A program made the position numbers and the translations under genes. The notes under the pieces are model-generated. The model was not told the DNA's origin. It saw only the letters and a list, made by a program, of their open reading frames with translations, and made no database searches. A stretch of DNA of 64,000 bases from Sphingopyxis panaciterrae (GTDB taxonomy: Bacteria > Pseudomonadota > Alphaproteobacteria > Sphingomonadales > Sphingomonadaceae): positions 1,178,001-1,242,000 of the forward strand of contig NZ_JAASQN010000001.1 in the NCBI RefSeq assembly GCF_011762125.1. The letters are read 5' to 3'. Positions 24,646-33,200 of this stretch are shown here, piece by piece (within the stretch, counting starts at the first letter, position 1; the number at the start of each line of letters is the position of its first letter).

Positions 24646-27042
24646 ATGACGCAATCTTTTCCCCTTCTTCCGCTGCGCGACATCGTCGTTTTCCCGCACA
24701 TGATCGTGCCGCTGTTCGTCGGCCGCGACCGCTCGGTCGCGGCGCTCGAAACCGCGATGGAAAGCGACAAGGAAATCTTCCTCGTCGCCCAGCTCGATCC
24801 GGGCGAGGACGACCCGCAGCGTGACGACCTCTACGATGTCGGCGTCATCGCCACCGTACTCCAGCTGCTCAAGCTTCCCGACGGCACCGTGCGCGTGCTG
24901 GTCGAAGGCAAGGAGCGCGCCAGGCTGCTTGCCCTGACGACCGAAGAGAAAACCGTGATGGCGAGCGTGAAGCCGGTTGCCGATACCGTCGACGACAGCG
25001 TCGACACCGCGGCGCTGATGCGCTCGGTCGTCGACCAGTTCGAAAATTACGCCAAGCTCAACAAGAAGATGCCCGCCGAAACCGCGGTGCAGCTGTCGCA
25101 GATCGAGGAGGCATCGCGCCTCGCCGATTCGGTTGCGGGCAATCTCAACATCAAGGTATCCGACAAGCAGGCTTTGCTCGTCGAGGATGCGCCGTCGAAG
25201 CGGCTCGAAATGGTCTTCGCCTTCATGGAGGGCGAACTGGGCGTGCTGCAGGTCGAAAAGAAAATCCGCGGCCGCGTGAAGCGCCAGATGGAGAAGAGCC
25301 AGCGCGAATATTATCTCAACGAACAGTTGAAGGCTATCCAGCGCGAACTCGGCAACGACAATGGCGAAGGCGGCGACGACCTGGCCGAGCTCCAGCTCAA
25401 GATCGACAGCCTCAAAATGTCGAAGGAAGCCAAGGCCAAGGCGCAGGCCGAAATGAAAAAGCTACGCGCGATGGCGCCGATGTCGGCAGAGGCGACGGTC
25501 GTCCGCAACTATCTCGACACGCTGATCGGCCTGCCGTGGGGCAAGAAGTCGAAGCTGAAGAAGGACATCGCCAAGGCGCAGGAGGTCCTCGATGACGATC
25601 ATTATGCGCTGGAGAAGGTCAAGGACCGGATCGTCGAATATCTGGCGGTGCAGGCGCGCACCAACAAGCTGAAGGGGCCGATCCTCTGCCTCGTCGGCCC
25701 GCCGGGCGTCGGCAAGACCAGCCTCGGCAAGTCCATCGCAAAGGCCACGGGCCGGGAATTCATCCGCCAGTCACTCGGCGGCGTGCGCGACGAGGCCGAA
25801 ATCCGCGGCCACCGCCGCACCTACATCGGCTCGCTGCCGGGCAAGATCGTGACGAACCTCAAAAAGGCCGGCACGATGAACCCGCTGTTCCTGCTCGACG
25901 AGATCGACAAGCTGGGCCAGGATTTCCGGGGAGATCCGGCGTCGGCGTTGCTCGAAGTGCTCGACCCCGAACAGAATGGCAAGTTCCAGGACCATTATCT
26001 GGAGGTCGACGTCGACCTCAGCGACATCATGTTCGTCACCACCGCCAACTCGCTCAATCTGCCGCAGGCGCTGCTCGACCGCATGGAGATCATCCGCCTC
26101 GAAGGCTATACCGAGGACGAGAAGGTCGAGATCGCTAAGCTGCACCTGATCGCGAAGCAGGTCGAGGCGCATGGGCTGAAGGCCGGCGAATTCGAGCTGA
26201 CCGACGAGGGCCTGCGCGACCTGATCCGTTATTACACGCGCGAAGCGGGCGTTCGCACGCTCGAACGCGAGATTGCGCGGCTGGCGCGCAAGGCGCTGCG
26301 CCGGATTCTCGAAGGCAAGGCGACGAGCGTCACGGTCACGCCGGACAACCTCTCCGAATTTGCGGGCGTGCGCAAATTTCGCCACGGCATGGGCGATCTG
26401 GAGGACCAGATCGGCGCGGTCACCGGGCTCGCGTGGACCGAGGTCGGCGGCGAATTGCTGACGATCGAGGCGGTCACCGCGTCGGGCAAGGGCCAGGTCC
26501 GCACCACCGGCAAGCTCGGCGAGGTAATGACCGAGTCGGTGCAGGCGGCCCTGTCGTTCGTAAAGGCGCGCGCGCCCTCCTATGGTATCAAGCCGAGCCT
26601 GTTTGCGCGCAAGGACATCCATATCCACCTGCCCGAAGGCGCGGTGCCGAAGGACGGCCCGTCGGCCGGCGTCGGCATGGTCACCGCGATGATTTCGACG
26701 CTGACCGGCATCGCGGTCCGCCGCGACGTTGCGATGACCGGCGAAGTCACGCTGCGCGGGCGTGTGCTGGCGATCGGCGGGCTCAAGGAAAAGCTGCTCG
26801 CGGCTCTTCGCGGCGGGATCAAGACGGTGCTGATCCCCGAGGAGAATGAAAAGGATCTGGTCGAGATTCCGGCGAATATTACCAATGGACTCAAGATCAT
26901 CCCGGTCAGTCACGTCGACCAGGTATTGGCCGAGGCGCTGGTGTCGCCGATCGTGCCGATCGAATGGACCGAGGCCGACGAACTCGCCGCTTCGCCTCCG
27001 ATTGCGCCGGGTGCGGACCCCGAAACGGCGATTCGGCACTAG
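24646..27042 (+). CDS. lon: ATP-dependent Lon protease
   Basis: A 798-residue cytoplasmic AAA+ serine protease degrading misfolded and regulatory proteins. Domains in order: N-terminal LON substrate-binding domain (about 8-200), AAA+ domain with Walker [12 protein letters not shown] and Walker [11 protein letters not shown], then the protease domain with catalytic Ser673 in [11 protein letters not shown] and Lys716 in [10 protein letters not shown]. Full family length. AGGAG lies upstream of the ATG. It is followed by a terminator-like hairpin and hup, the order found in many alphaproteobacteria. Confidence 0.98.
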   Translation: MTQSFPLLPLRDIVVFPHMIVPLFVGRDRSVAALETAMESDKEIFLVAQLDPGEDDPQRDDLYDVGVIATVLQLLKLPDGTVRVLVEGKERARLLALTTEEKTVMASVKPVADTVDDSVDTAALMRSVVDQFENYAKLNKKMPAETAVQLSQIEEASRLADSVAGNLNIKVSDKQALLVEDAPSKRLEMVFAFMEGELGVLQVEKKIRGRVKRQMEKSQREYYLNEQLKAIQRELGNDNGEGGDDLAELQLKIDSLKMSKEAKAKAQAEMKKLRAMAPMSAEATVVRNYLDTLIGLPWGKKSKLKKDIAKAQEVLDDDHYALEKVKDRIVEYLAVQARTNKLKGPILCLVGPPGVGKTSLGKSIAKATGREFIRQSLGGVRDEAEIRGHRRTYIGSLPGKIVTNLKKAGTMNPLFLLDEIDKLGQDFRGDPASALLEVLDPEQNGKFQDHYLEVDVDLSDIMFVTTANSLNLPQALLDRMEIIRLEGYTEDEKVEIAKLHLIAKQVEAHGLKAGEFELTDEGLRDLIRYYTREAGVRTLEREIARLARKALRRILEGKATSVTVTPDNLSEFAGVRKFRHGMGDLEDQIGAVTGLAWTEVGGELLTIEAVTASGKGQVRTTGKLGEVMTESVQAALSFVKARAPSYGIKPSLFARKDIHIHLPEGAVPKDGPSAGVGMVTAMISTLTGIAVRRDVAMTGEVTLRGRVLAIGGLKEKLLAALRGGIKTVLIPEENEKDLVEIPANITNGLKIIPVSHVDQVLAEALVSPIVPIEWTEADELAASPPIAPGADPETAIRH

Positions 27043-27081
27043 CCGGATCGCCGCCGGTCTCAACTGGGGGGTCTTTTCGTC

Positions 27082-27122
27082 GCAAAAACGTCATTTTGGG
27101 GCGTTTTGCGTCCCTTTTTGCT
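27082..27122 (+). terminator. Candidate terminator downstream of lon
   Basis: CGCAAAAACG pairs with CGTTTTGCG (one bulged A) and is followed by TCCCTTTTTG. The stem is AT-rich for this genome and the T-run is short, so efficiency is uncertain. It overlaps the region just before the hup -35 element. Confidence 0.5.
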
Positions 27123-27151
27123 TTGACAAGGCAGGGCGAAACAGCGTTAGT
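27123..27151 (+). promoter_or_regulatory. hup promoter, sigma-70 type
   Basis: TTGACA (27123-27128) is a perfect -35. After a 17-bp spacer comes GTTAGT (27146-27151). The HU start codon is 63 bp further on. The strong -35 suits a highly expressed nucleoid protein. Confidence 0.6.
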
Positions 27152-27213
27152 GGCGCGCCATGGCTTCGGGCCATGAATCATTCAACCAACCATATTGCAG
27201 GGGTTCCTTAGGC

Positions 27214-27486
27214 ATGAACAAACAAGACCTGATCGCCACCGTCGCGGACTCGAGCGGCCTGACCAAAGGCGACGCGAGCAAGGCGGTTGAAGCCGTATTC
27301 GACGCGGTCACCGCGGCGCTGAAGAAGGGCGGCGAAGTCCGTCTGGTCGGTTTCGGGACGTTCTCGGTCAGCAAGCGCAAGGCGTCGACCGGTCGTAACC
27401 CGCGCACCGGCGAAACGATGACCATCGCGGCATCGAACCAGCCGAAGTTCAAGGCCGGCAAGGCCCTCAAGGACGCCTGCAACTGA
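27214..27486 (+). CDS. hup: HU family DNA-binding protein
   Basis: A 90-residue histone-like protein starting MNKQDLIATVADSSGLTKGD. The beta-arm core GEVRLVGFGTFSVSKRKASTGRNPRTG contains the intercalating Pro in RNPRTGE, and the C-terminus is FKAGKALKDA. It compacts and bends DNA as a dimer. A stem TCGGGCCG / CGGCCCGA lies 28 bp after the stop and may end the transcript. Confidence 0.97.
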   Translation: MNKQDLIATVADSSGLTKGDASKAVEAVFDAVTAALKKGGEVRLVGFGTFSVSKRKASTGRNPRTGETMTIAASNQPKFKAGKALKDACN

Positions 27487-27514
27487 TTGCTGGCGCCTTC
27501 TGGTGAAAAACATC

Positions 27515-27545
27515 TCGGGCCGTGGCGCAAGCTGCGGCCCGATTT
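27515..27545 (+). terminator. Candidate terminator downstream of hup
   Basis: TCGGGCCG (27515-27522) pairs with CGGCCCGA (27535-27542), followed by only a short TTTG. A G/C-rich stem with a weak U-tract. Confidence 0.45.
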
Positions 27546-27577
27546 GCGTTGCGGGCGAAATTTCAGGCAAATCGACG

Positions 27578-27605
27578 TTGCATTCACCGCGCCAGCGGCT
27601 ATGGA
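27578..27605 (+). promoter_or_regulatory. Candidate promoter of tRNA-Val
   Basis: TTGCAT (27578-27583), a 16-bp spacer, then TATGGA (27600-27605), 42 bp before the tRNA. Positioned as expected for a solitary tRNA gene, but the spacing is slightly short. Confidence 0.35.
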
Positions 27606-27647
27606 CGACCGGCTTTCGGAGGCGGGACCTGGGTTCCGCAACCGGAC

Positions 27648-27722
27648 GGGCGCGTAGCTCAGCGGTAGAGCACACCCTTCACACGGGTGGGGTCACAGGT
27701 TCAATCCCTGTCGCGCCCACCA
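27648..27722 (+). tRNA. tRNA-Val, anticodon CAC
   Basis: It folds as a full cloverleaf. The acceptor GGGCGCG pairs with CGCGCCC, and the D-stem is GCTC/GAGC. The anticodon arm CACCC-TTCACAC-GGGTG places CAC at positions 34-36. The T-arm ACAGG-TTCAATC-CCTGT is intact. CCA is encoded. It decodes the valine codon GTG. Confidence 0.97.
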
Positions 27723-27804
27723 TGGCCCTTACGGCCATGTCTGGAACCGAAACCGGGGCTGACCCGGTCATTCATCGCCTATTCAATGCCTTCGCATTAA
27801 AGAC

Positions 27805-28125
27805 ATGGCCATGATCCGCACTCTGACCTTTTCACTCGTCTCCGGGCTGCTGCTGTCCGCCGCTACGCCCGCGCTCGCGCGCGGTGATCGCGACCGCGAC
27901 CAGGATAATATGCGCGACGCCGCGGCGCAGGGGCAGGTGATCCCGCTGGGCAAACTGATCGCCGAAGTCCGTTCGCGCCCGCCCTATAACGACATGACCT
28001 ATCTTGGCGGGCCGCAGTTCGATTCCGGCCGCATGATCTATGCCTTGAAATTCATGGACGGCAGCCAGGTGGTGGTCGTCTATGTCGATGCCCGTTCCGG
28101 CCGGATCGTCGGACGCAAACCCTGA
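27805..28125 (+). CDS. PepSY-domain secreted protein upstream of a two-component system
   Basis: 106 residues. A signal peptide (IRTLTFSLVSGLLLSAATPALA, cut near ALA-RG) is followed by a single PepSY-like fold: GQVIPLGKLIAEVRS...YLGGPQFDSGRMIYALKFMDGSQVVVVYVDARSGRIVGRKP. PepSY proteins are periplasmic and often modulate partners. It lies 116 bp before a response regulator/histidine kinase pair in the same direction, and could sense or restrain the kinase. An alternative start is ATG 27811. Confidence 0.8.
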   Translation: MAMIRTLTFSLVSGLLLSAATPALARGDRDRDQDNMRDAAAQGQVIPLGKLIAEVRSRPPYNDMTYLGGPQFDSGRMIYALKFMDGSQVVVVYVDARSGRIVGRKP

Positions 28126-28241
28126 CATTCCTCCTTGCCGGACAATCGTTGCAACGAGATTTTGCGATGATCGTCCGGACTTGATACACAGTCGAAACAA
28201 GGCGGCCGGCCCGTGCCGGCCCGCACACGAAAGGCGCCTGA

Positions 28242-28907
28242 ATGCGGATTTTGATTGTCGAAGACGAACCCACGCTGGGTCCGCAGCTCAAGGCAACGCT
28301 CGAAGGCGCGGGGTATGCCGTCGACCTTGCGACCGATGGCGAGGATGGCCACTTCCTCGGCTCGACCGAAAATTACGACGCCGCGATCCTCGATCTCGGC
28401 CTGCCCGAGATCGACGGGCTGACCGTGCTCGACCGCTGGCGCCGCGAGAAGCGCAATTTCCCGGTGCTTGTGCTGACTGCGCGCGACAGCTGGTCGGACA
28501 AGGTCGCCGGGCTCGATGCCGGCGCCGACGACTATCTCGCCAAGCCGTTCCAGACCGAAGAGCTGATCGCGCGGCTGCGCGCGCTGATCCGCCGTGCGGC
28601 GGGCAATGCGTCGAGCGAGCTGATCGCGGGCGACGTCCGCCTCGACACGCGCTCGGGCCGCGTCACGCTGGCCGGCGAGCCGGTGAAGCTGACCGCGCAG
28701 GAATATAAGCTGCTGTCGTACCTGCTCCACCACAAGGGCAAGGTCGTGTCGCGCACCGAGCTGATCGAACATATTTACGATCAGGATTTCGATCGCGATT
28801 CGAACACGATCGAGGTGTTCGTGACGCGGATCCGTAAAAAATTGGGCGCCGACATCATCACGACGATCCGCGGCCTGGGCTACCAGCTCGACGACCCGCA
28901 GGGCTGA
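28242..28907 (+). CDS. OmpR/PhoB-family response regulator
   Basis: 221 residues. The receiver domain has the acidic pocket E7/D8, phosphoacceptor D51 (AILDLGLPEIDG), T79 and K101 (DYLAKPF). A linker leads to a winged-helix DNA-binding domain (about 125-218) with LTAQEYKLLSYLLHHKGKVVSR and the recognition helix SNTIEVFVTRIRKKLG. It is followed after 10 bp by its likely cognate kinase. The targets are unknown. Confidence 0.94.
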   Translation: MRILIVEDEPTLGPQLKATLEGAGYAVDLATDGEDGHFLGSTENYDAAILDLGLPEIDGLTVLDRWRREKRNFPVLVLTARDSWSDKVAGLDAGADDYLAKPFQTEELIARLRALIRRAAGNASSELIAGDVRLDTRSGRVTLAGEPVKLTAQEYKLLSYLLHHKGKVVSRTELIEHIYDQDFDRDSNTIEVFVTRIRKKLGADIITTIRGLGYQLDDPQG

Positions 28908-28917
28908 CCCGATCGGC

Positions 28918-30336
28918 ATGGCCGAAGCGGCAGCCGAAGACGACGCCGTCGCGGCGATCCCGGCGGACCCGGACAGCGCGGCGAAACAGGCCGCGCTGAC
29001 CAGCCGCATCACCGGCTCGCTCGCGCGGCGCATGATCGCGATTGCGGCGCTGTGGATTTCGGTGCTGCTGATCGGCGGCGGCTTCGCGCTCGACCGGGTG
29101 CTGACCGGGGCGATCACCCGCAATTTCGATTCCAGCCTCGAATATGTGCTGATCGCGATGATCCGTTCGTCCGAAATCGGTCCCGACGGCGAGGTGCGGC
29201 TGATCGAGCCGCTCGGCGACCAGCGCTTTCTTGAGCCCTATAGCGGCCTTTACTGGCAGATCAGCGGCGGCAGCCAGGAGCCCTATCGCTCGCGTTCCTT
29301 GTGGGAGCGTTCGCTGAAGGCGCCGACGCCGCATATCGACGACGAAATCCACACCTATGACAGCACGCAATTCCCCGACGAGGAATTGCGTGTGCTCGAA
29401 CGCAATGTCCTGCTGCCCGGCAGCAAGGTGAGCTGGCGGTACCAGATCGCCCAGTCGCGCGAGGCGCTGGACCTTCAGGTCGGCGCGGTGCGCGCGACCC
29501 TGATCCCCAGCCTGGCCTTGCTCGGCATCGGCCTGATCATCCTTGCGGCGCTCCAGACCTTCTATGGCCTGTGGCCGCTGCGCCATATCCGCCGCGCGAT
29601 CGCGGCGATGCGCGGCGGGCACCACCGGCGCGTCATCGCGCCGCTGCCGCTCGAGGTCCAGCCGATGGTCGAAGAATTGAACGCGTTGCTCGCGCATAAT
29701 GAAAAACAGGCCGAAGAGGCGCGGCTGCACGCCGGCAATCTGGCGCATGCGCTGAAGACGCCGCTCACCGTGCTCGTCAACAGCGCAACCAGTTCGAACT
29801 CGGAACTGGCCGAAACGGTGCGCCGCGAGGCCGCGACGATGCAGCGGCAGGTCGACCATCATCTGGCCCGCGCGCGCGCGGTCGGTCGGCGCGGTGCGGC
29901 GCAGGCGCGCGCGGTCGTCTGGGACAGCGCGAACAGCGTCGCGCGCGCGGTCGCGGCGCTCTACCCCGACGCGCGGCTCGATGCGTCGGGCGACAAGAGC
30001 CTGATCGCGCGGGTCGAACGGCAGGATCTGGACGAGCTGATCGGCAATCTGCTGGAAAATGCCGCCAAATATGGCGGCGGCAGCGTTTTCGTCACGATCC
30101 AGCGCGACGGCGACATGGCGGAGATATTGGTCGAAGACGATGGTACCGGCATCTCGCCCGCCGACCGCGACCGCGTCATCGATCGCGGCGTGCGGCTCGA
30201 CAGCGGCAAGCCCGGTACCGGCCTCGGCCTCGCGATCGTTCGCGACGTCGCCGAAATCTATGGTGGCAGTATCGCGCTCGAAGAGAGCGAGGATCTGGGC
30301 GGGCTGCTCGTGCGGCTCAGGCTGCCGGCGGGCTAG
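28918..30336 (+). CDS. Membrane sensor histidine kinase
   Basis: 472 residues. Cytoplasmic acidic start, TM1 at about 38-57, a ~135-residue periplasmic sensor (61-195), TM2 at about 196-219, HAMP region, H-box NLAHALKTPLTVL with H277, N-box NLLENAAKYG, G1 DDGTGI and G2 GTGLGLAI (433-440). The architecture and H-box resemble PhoQ/FeuQ-like alphaproteobacterial kinases. It is paired with the preceding regulator, and its sensor domain may contact the PepSY protein (inference). Its last 20 bp overlap a convergent membrane protein gene. Confidence 0.92.
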   Translation: MAEAAAEDDAVAAIPADPDSAAKQAALTSRITGSLARRMIAIAALWISVLLIGGGFALDRVLTGAITRNFDSSLEYVLIAMIRSSEIGPDGEVRLIEPLGDQRFLEPYSGLYWQISGGSQEPYRSRSLWERSLKAPTPHIDDEIHTYDSTQFPDEELRVLERNVLLPGSKVSWRYQIAQSREALDLQVGAVRATLIPSLALLGIGLIILAALQTFYGLWPLRHIRRAIAAMRGGHHRRVIAPLPLEVQPMVEELNALLAHNEKQAEEARLHAGNLAHALKTPLTVLVNSATSSNSELAETVRREAATMQRQVDHHLARARAVGRRGAAQARAVVWDSANSVARAVAALYPDARLDASGDKSLIARVERQDLDELIGNLLENAAKYGGGSVFVTIQRDGDMAEILVEDDGTGISPADRDRVIDRGVRLDSGKPGTGLGLAIVRDVAEIYGGSIALEESEDLGGLLVRLRLPAG

Positions 30337-30652
30337 GCGCATCGGGGTGGGCACGGCGCCAACGCAGCCCGATCATCAGGATGAACGGCCAGAATATCGT
30401 GTTGAGCGCGTCGAAGGCGCTGTCCGGCATCCGCCATGCGCCGTGCGCGATGCGGTCGGCGACCTCCTTTGCGATCGCCGCCGCGAGGACGAACAGGAAC
30501 GGCGTCCAGGTCGCCAGCGAGCGCCGCGTCACGATGCGTGCCAGGAACAGGACGACCATGCCGCCGTGGACATGCAGCAGGCTGTCCGAGGCGCCGGTGC
30601 TCGTGCTGAGATTTCCGCTCAGCGGGCGATAGAATTCGATCAGGCTTTCCAT
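30317..30652 (-). CDS. Membrane protein, VanZ-like
   Basis: 111 residues with three hydrophobic helices (about 27-42, 47-62, 80-97). The pattern SDSLLHVHGGMVVLFLARIVTRR...AAAIAKEVADRI resembles VanZ-type small membrane proteins (conserved H...K-E). No role can be assigned. It converges on and overlaps the histidine kinase gene by 20 bp. The 264-bp gap upstream carries a heptad tandem repeat and a large palindrome rather than an obvious promoter. Confidence 0.65.
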   Translation of the reverse strand: MESLIEFYRPLSGNLSTSTGASDSLLHVHGGMVVLFLARIVTRRSLATWTPFLFVLAAAIAKEVADRIAHGAWRMPDSAFDALNTIFWPFILMIGLRWRRAHPDAPSPPAA

Positions 30653-30735
30653 AGGTGTCCGCTAGTGCATCGGGCGAATGAACCTGTCGTTACCGGGCGA
30701 TGATGTTTGCGACGGGGAGAAGGGGTATTGGCGGC

Positions 30736-30777
30736 GGGTGGAGGGTGGAGGGTGGAGGGTGGAGGGTGGAGGGTGGA
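30736..30777 (+). repeat. Six tandem copies of a 7-bp unit GGGTGGA (G-quadruplex-type sequence)
   Basis: Six perfect GGGTGGA heptamers in a row, 42 bp. The regularly spaced GGG runs with 4-nt loops meet the classic intramolecular G-quadruplex pattern on the plus strand. It lies in the intergenic region between the VanZ-like gene start and the GST stop. Confidence 0.95.
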
Positions 30778-30787
30778 GAAGATCTTG

Positions 30788-30865
30788 CGTCGCCCCCGCG
30801 AAGGCGGGGGCCGCTGGCAGCCTTACGCTACACCGACTACGGCCCCCGCCTTCGCGGGGGCGACG
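30788..30865. repeat. Large palindrome with 26-bp perfect arms (GTCGCCCCCGC family)
   Basis: The left arm at 30788-30813 is exactly complementary to the right arm at 30840-30865. Each arm is itself a small hairpin with a GAAG/CTTC turn, so the DNA or RNA could form a cruciform or branched stem. It shares its unit with 7622-7649. Confidence 0.9.
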
Positions 30866-30916
30866 GCTTTTAGATCACGTCCGCAACCTGGCGAAAGCCG
30901 ACGCGCCCCAACGCGT

Positions 30917-31609
30917 TCAGGCCGCCGTCACTTCCAGCCCGCGCTGCACCGCCGGCCGCGCAAGGCCGGTGTCGAGCCAGCGCTGGACGTTCGCAAAGCG
31001 ATCGAAGCCGACGATCTCGCGCGCTTCGTAAAAGCCGATGAGGTTGCGGACCCAGCCGAGCAGCGAAATGTCGGCGATGCTATAGTCGCCGCCCATCACC
31101 CATTCGCGTTCGGCCAGCCGCGCGTCGAGCACGCCCAGCAGGCGCGCCGATTCGGCCGCGTAACGATCGCGCGGGCGCTTGTCCTCATAATCCTTGCCGG
31201 CGAATTTGTTGAAGAAGCCGAGCTGGCCGAACATCGGCCCGACGCCGCCCATCTGCCACATCAGCCACTGGATCGTCTCGTAACGCGTGTTGGGATCGGC
31301 GGACAGAAACTGCCCGCTCTTGTCGGCGAGATAGATCAGGATCACCCCCGATTCGAACAGCGCCAGCGGCTTGCCGCTCGGTCCGTCGGGGTCGTAGATC
31401 GCGGGGATCTTGCCATTGGGGTTGAGCGCGAGGAAGGCCGGGTCGTGGCTTTCGTTCGCCATGATGTCGATGCGGTGCGCTTCGTAGGGAAGGCCGGTTT
31501 CTTCGAGCATGATGCCCGCCTTCACGCCGTTGGGCGTCGGCGCCGAAAAAAGCTGGAGCCGATCAGGGTAGCTGGCCGGCCAGCGGCTGAAAATCGGATG
31601 TTCGCTCAT
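30917..31609 (-). CDS. Glutathione S-transferase family protein
   Basis: 230 residues. An N-terminal thioredoxin-fold domain (about 15-100) has LFSAPTPNGVKAGIMLEE at the glutathione site, NPNGKIPAIYDPDGP and the ESGVILIYLADK helix. It is followed by an all-helical C-terminal domain with GGDYSIADISLLGW, the conserved N-capping box. It resembles YfcG/YghU (Nu-class) disulfide-bond oxidoreductase GSTs. The start codon overlaps the stop of the chorismate mutase gene (ATGA), so the two are cotranscribed; the pairing has no obvious metabolic reason. Confidence 0.9.
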   Translation of the reverse strand: MSEHPIFSRWPASYPDRLQLFSAPTPNGVKAGIMLEETGLPYEAHRIDIMANESHDPAFLALNPNGKIPAIYDPDGPSGKPLALFESGVILIYLADKSGQFLSADPNTRYETIQWLMWQMGGVGPMFGQLGFFNKFAGKDYEDKRPRDRYAAESARLLGVLDARLAEREWVMGGDYSIADISLLGWVRNLIGFYEAREIVGFDRFANVQRWLDTGLARPAVQRGLEVTAA

Positions 31610-31893
31610 GCGCCATTCTCCCGTTTGGCCTGCTCGTGATGCCGGATCACCTCGTCGATGATGAAGCGCAGGAATTTCTCGCTGAATTCGGGGTCGAAAT
31701 CGGCGTCGCGCGCCAGGGTCCGCAGCCGTTCGATCTGCCGCTCCTCGCGCGCCGGGTCGGCGGGAGGCAGGCCGCCCTTGGCCTTCAGTTCGCCGACGGC
31801 CTTGGTCACCTTGAAGCGTTCGGCGAGCATATAGACGAGCGCCGCGTCGATATTGTCGATGCTCTGGCGGTAACGGCTTAGCTGATCGTCCAT
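31606..31893 (-). CDS. Chorismate mutase (AroQ class)
   Basis: A 95-residue helical protein, MDDQLSRYRQSIDNIDAALVYMLAERF...KVTKAVGELKA. It has the AroQ active-site pattern (Arg in helix 1, Lys in the VTKAVGELKA helix) and a C-terminal FLRFIIDEVIRHHEQ helix. It converts chorismate to prephenate for Phe/Tyr synthesis. This is the more canonical of the two chorismate mutase-like genes in the window and is likely the biosynthetic one. Confidence 0.88.
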   Translation of the reverse strand: MDDQLSRYRQSIDNIDAALVYMLAERFKVTKAVGELKAKGGLPPADPAREERQIERLRTLARDADFDPEFSEKFLRFIIDEVIRHHEQAKRENGA

Positions 31894-31997
31894 GCACGGC
31901 TCCTCTTATGCCCGGCACGCTTGGCACCGGGCGGGGGCGTCATGCAAGCCGAAAGTCGTTGCAAAATGATGGCCCCCCGGCCAATGCGGCGCTTGTC

Positions 31998-33011
31998 ATG
32001 ACTGCCGAAATTCATCAGCTCCACGGCCAAAAGCCGCCCTCGCTCGACCCGATGATGGCGCTTGTCGCCGCCGATATGAACGAGGTGAATGCGGTCATTC
32101 TCGACCGGATGCAGTCCGAAGTGCCGCTGATCCCCGAATTGGCCGGCCATCTGATCGCCGGCGGCGGCAAGCGGATGCGGCCGATGCTGACGCTCGCGTG
32201 CGGCAAGCTGCTCGACTATCCCGGCCGGCGCCACTGCAAGCTCGCCGCGGCGGTCGAGTTCATCCATACCGCGACCCTGCTTCACGACGATGTCGTCGAC
32301 AAATCGGACCTGCGCCGCGGCCGCAAGACAGCGAACCTGATCTGGGGCAACAGCGCGCCGGTGCTCGTCGGCGACTTCCTGTTCAGCCGCGCTTTCGAGG
32401 TGATGGTCGAGGACGGCTCGCTGAAGGTGCTCAAGATCCTGTCGCGCGCCTCGGCGGTGATCGCGGAGGGCGAGGTCAACCAGCTTTCGGCGCAGCGGCG
32501 GATCGAAACGAGCGAGGACCAGTATCTGGCGATCATCAACGCCAAGACCGCCGAACTGTTCGCGGCGGCGTGCAAGATCGCCGCGGTGGTCGCCGAGCGC
32601 GACGATGCGGCAGAGGCCGCGCTCGACGCCTATGGCCGCAATCTCGGCATCGCGTTCCAGCTCGTCGACGATGCGATCGACTATGTTTCCGATGAGGCGA
32701 CGATGGGGAAGGGGGTCGGCGACGATTTTCGCGACGGCAAGGTCACGCTTCCCGTCATCCTCGCCTATGCGCGCGGCACCGCCGAGGAACGCGAGTTCTG
32801 GAAACAGGCGATCGTCGGCCACAAGACGTCGGACGAAGATCTGGCCTATGCGACCGGCCTGCTGCGCAAGCATGACACGATCAACGACACGCTCGCCCGT
32901 GCGCGCCATTATGGCCAGCGCGCGGTCGACGCGATCGGCGGCTTCCGCGCCAGCCAGGCGAAATCGGCGCTGACCGAGGCGGTCGCCTTCGCGGTCGCGC
33001 GCGCTTATTGA
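31998..33011 (+). CDS. ispB: Polyprenyl (octa/decaprenyl) diphosphate synthase
   Basis: A 337-residue trans-isoprenyl chain elongase making the ubiquinone side chain. First aspartate-rich motif HDDVVDKSDLRRG (97-101), second motif QLVDDAIDY, and GGGKRMRPML near residue 57. No bulky residue pair immediately upstream of the first DDxxD that would limit the product to short chains. The start at 31998 gives MTAEIHQLHG; an upstream in-frame codon at 31908 is less likely. Sphingomonads mainly use ubiquinone-10, so decaprenyl is the expected product (inference). Confidence 0.9.
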   Translation: MTAEIHQLHGQKPPSLDPMMALVAADMNEVNAVILDRMQSEVPLIPELAGHLIAGGGKRMRPMLTLACGKLLDYPGRRHCKLAAAVEFIHTATLLHDDVVDKSDLRRGRKTANLIWGNSAPVLVGDFLFSRAFEVMVEDGSLKVLKILSRASAVIAEGEVNQLSAQRRIETSEDQYLAIINAKTAELFAAACKIAAVVAERDDAAEAALDAYGRNLGIAFQLVDDAIDYVSDEATMGKGVGDDFRDGKVTLPVILAYARGTAEEREFWKQAIVGHKTSDEDLAYATGLLRKHDTINDTLARARHYGQRAVDAIGGFRASQAKSALTEAVAFAVARAY

Positions 33012-33036
33012 GGTTGGCATCTGCCGTCCAGAGCAT

Positions 33037-33139
33037 GTGCCCCTGCGCAGGCAGGGGCCCATCTCCGGTCGTAGCGGTTTGCGATACGCGGATGGAAAAG
33101 GCGAGGGCGGGAGATGGGCCCCTGCCTGCGCAGGGGCAC
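33037..33139. repeat. Inverted repeat with 30-bp perfect arms (GTGCCCCTGC family, copy 1)
   Basis: The left arm at 33037-33066 and right arm at 33110-33139 are exact reverse complements; each arm carries an inner CTGCGCAG palindrome. A related copy is at 60035-60138. It lies between ispB and hrpB. Confidence 0.92.
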
Positions 33140-33200
33140 GGAGTTTCATGACGCTGATGTACCTCGCCAGTCTTGCGGTGCTCCCTATATGGGTGCGGCA

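Noticed and set aside
27648-27722. tRNA-Val as an integration site
   Set aside because: No integrase gene, no duplicated tRNA 3' end and ordinary core genes on both sides.
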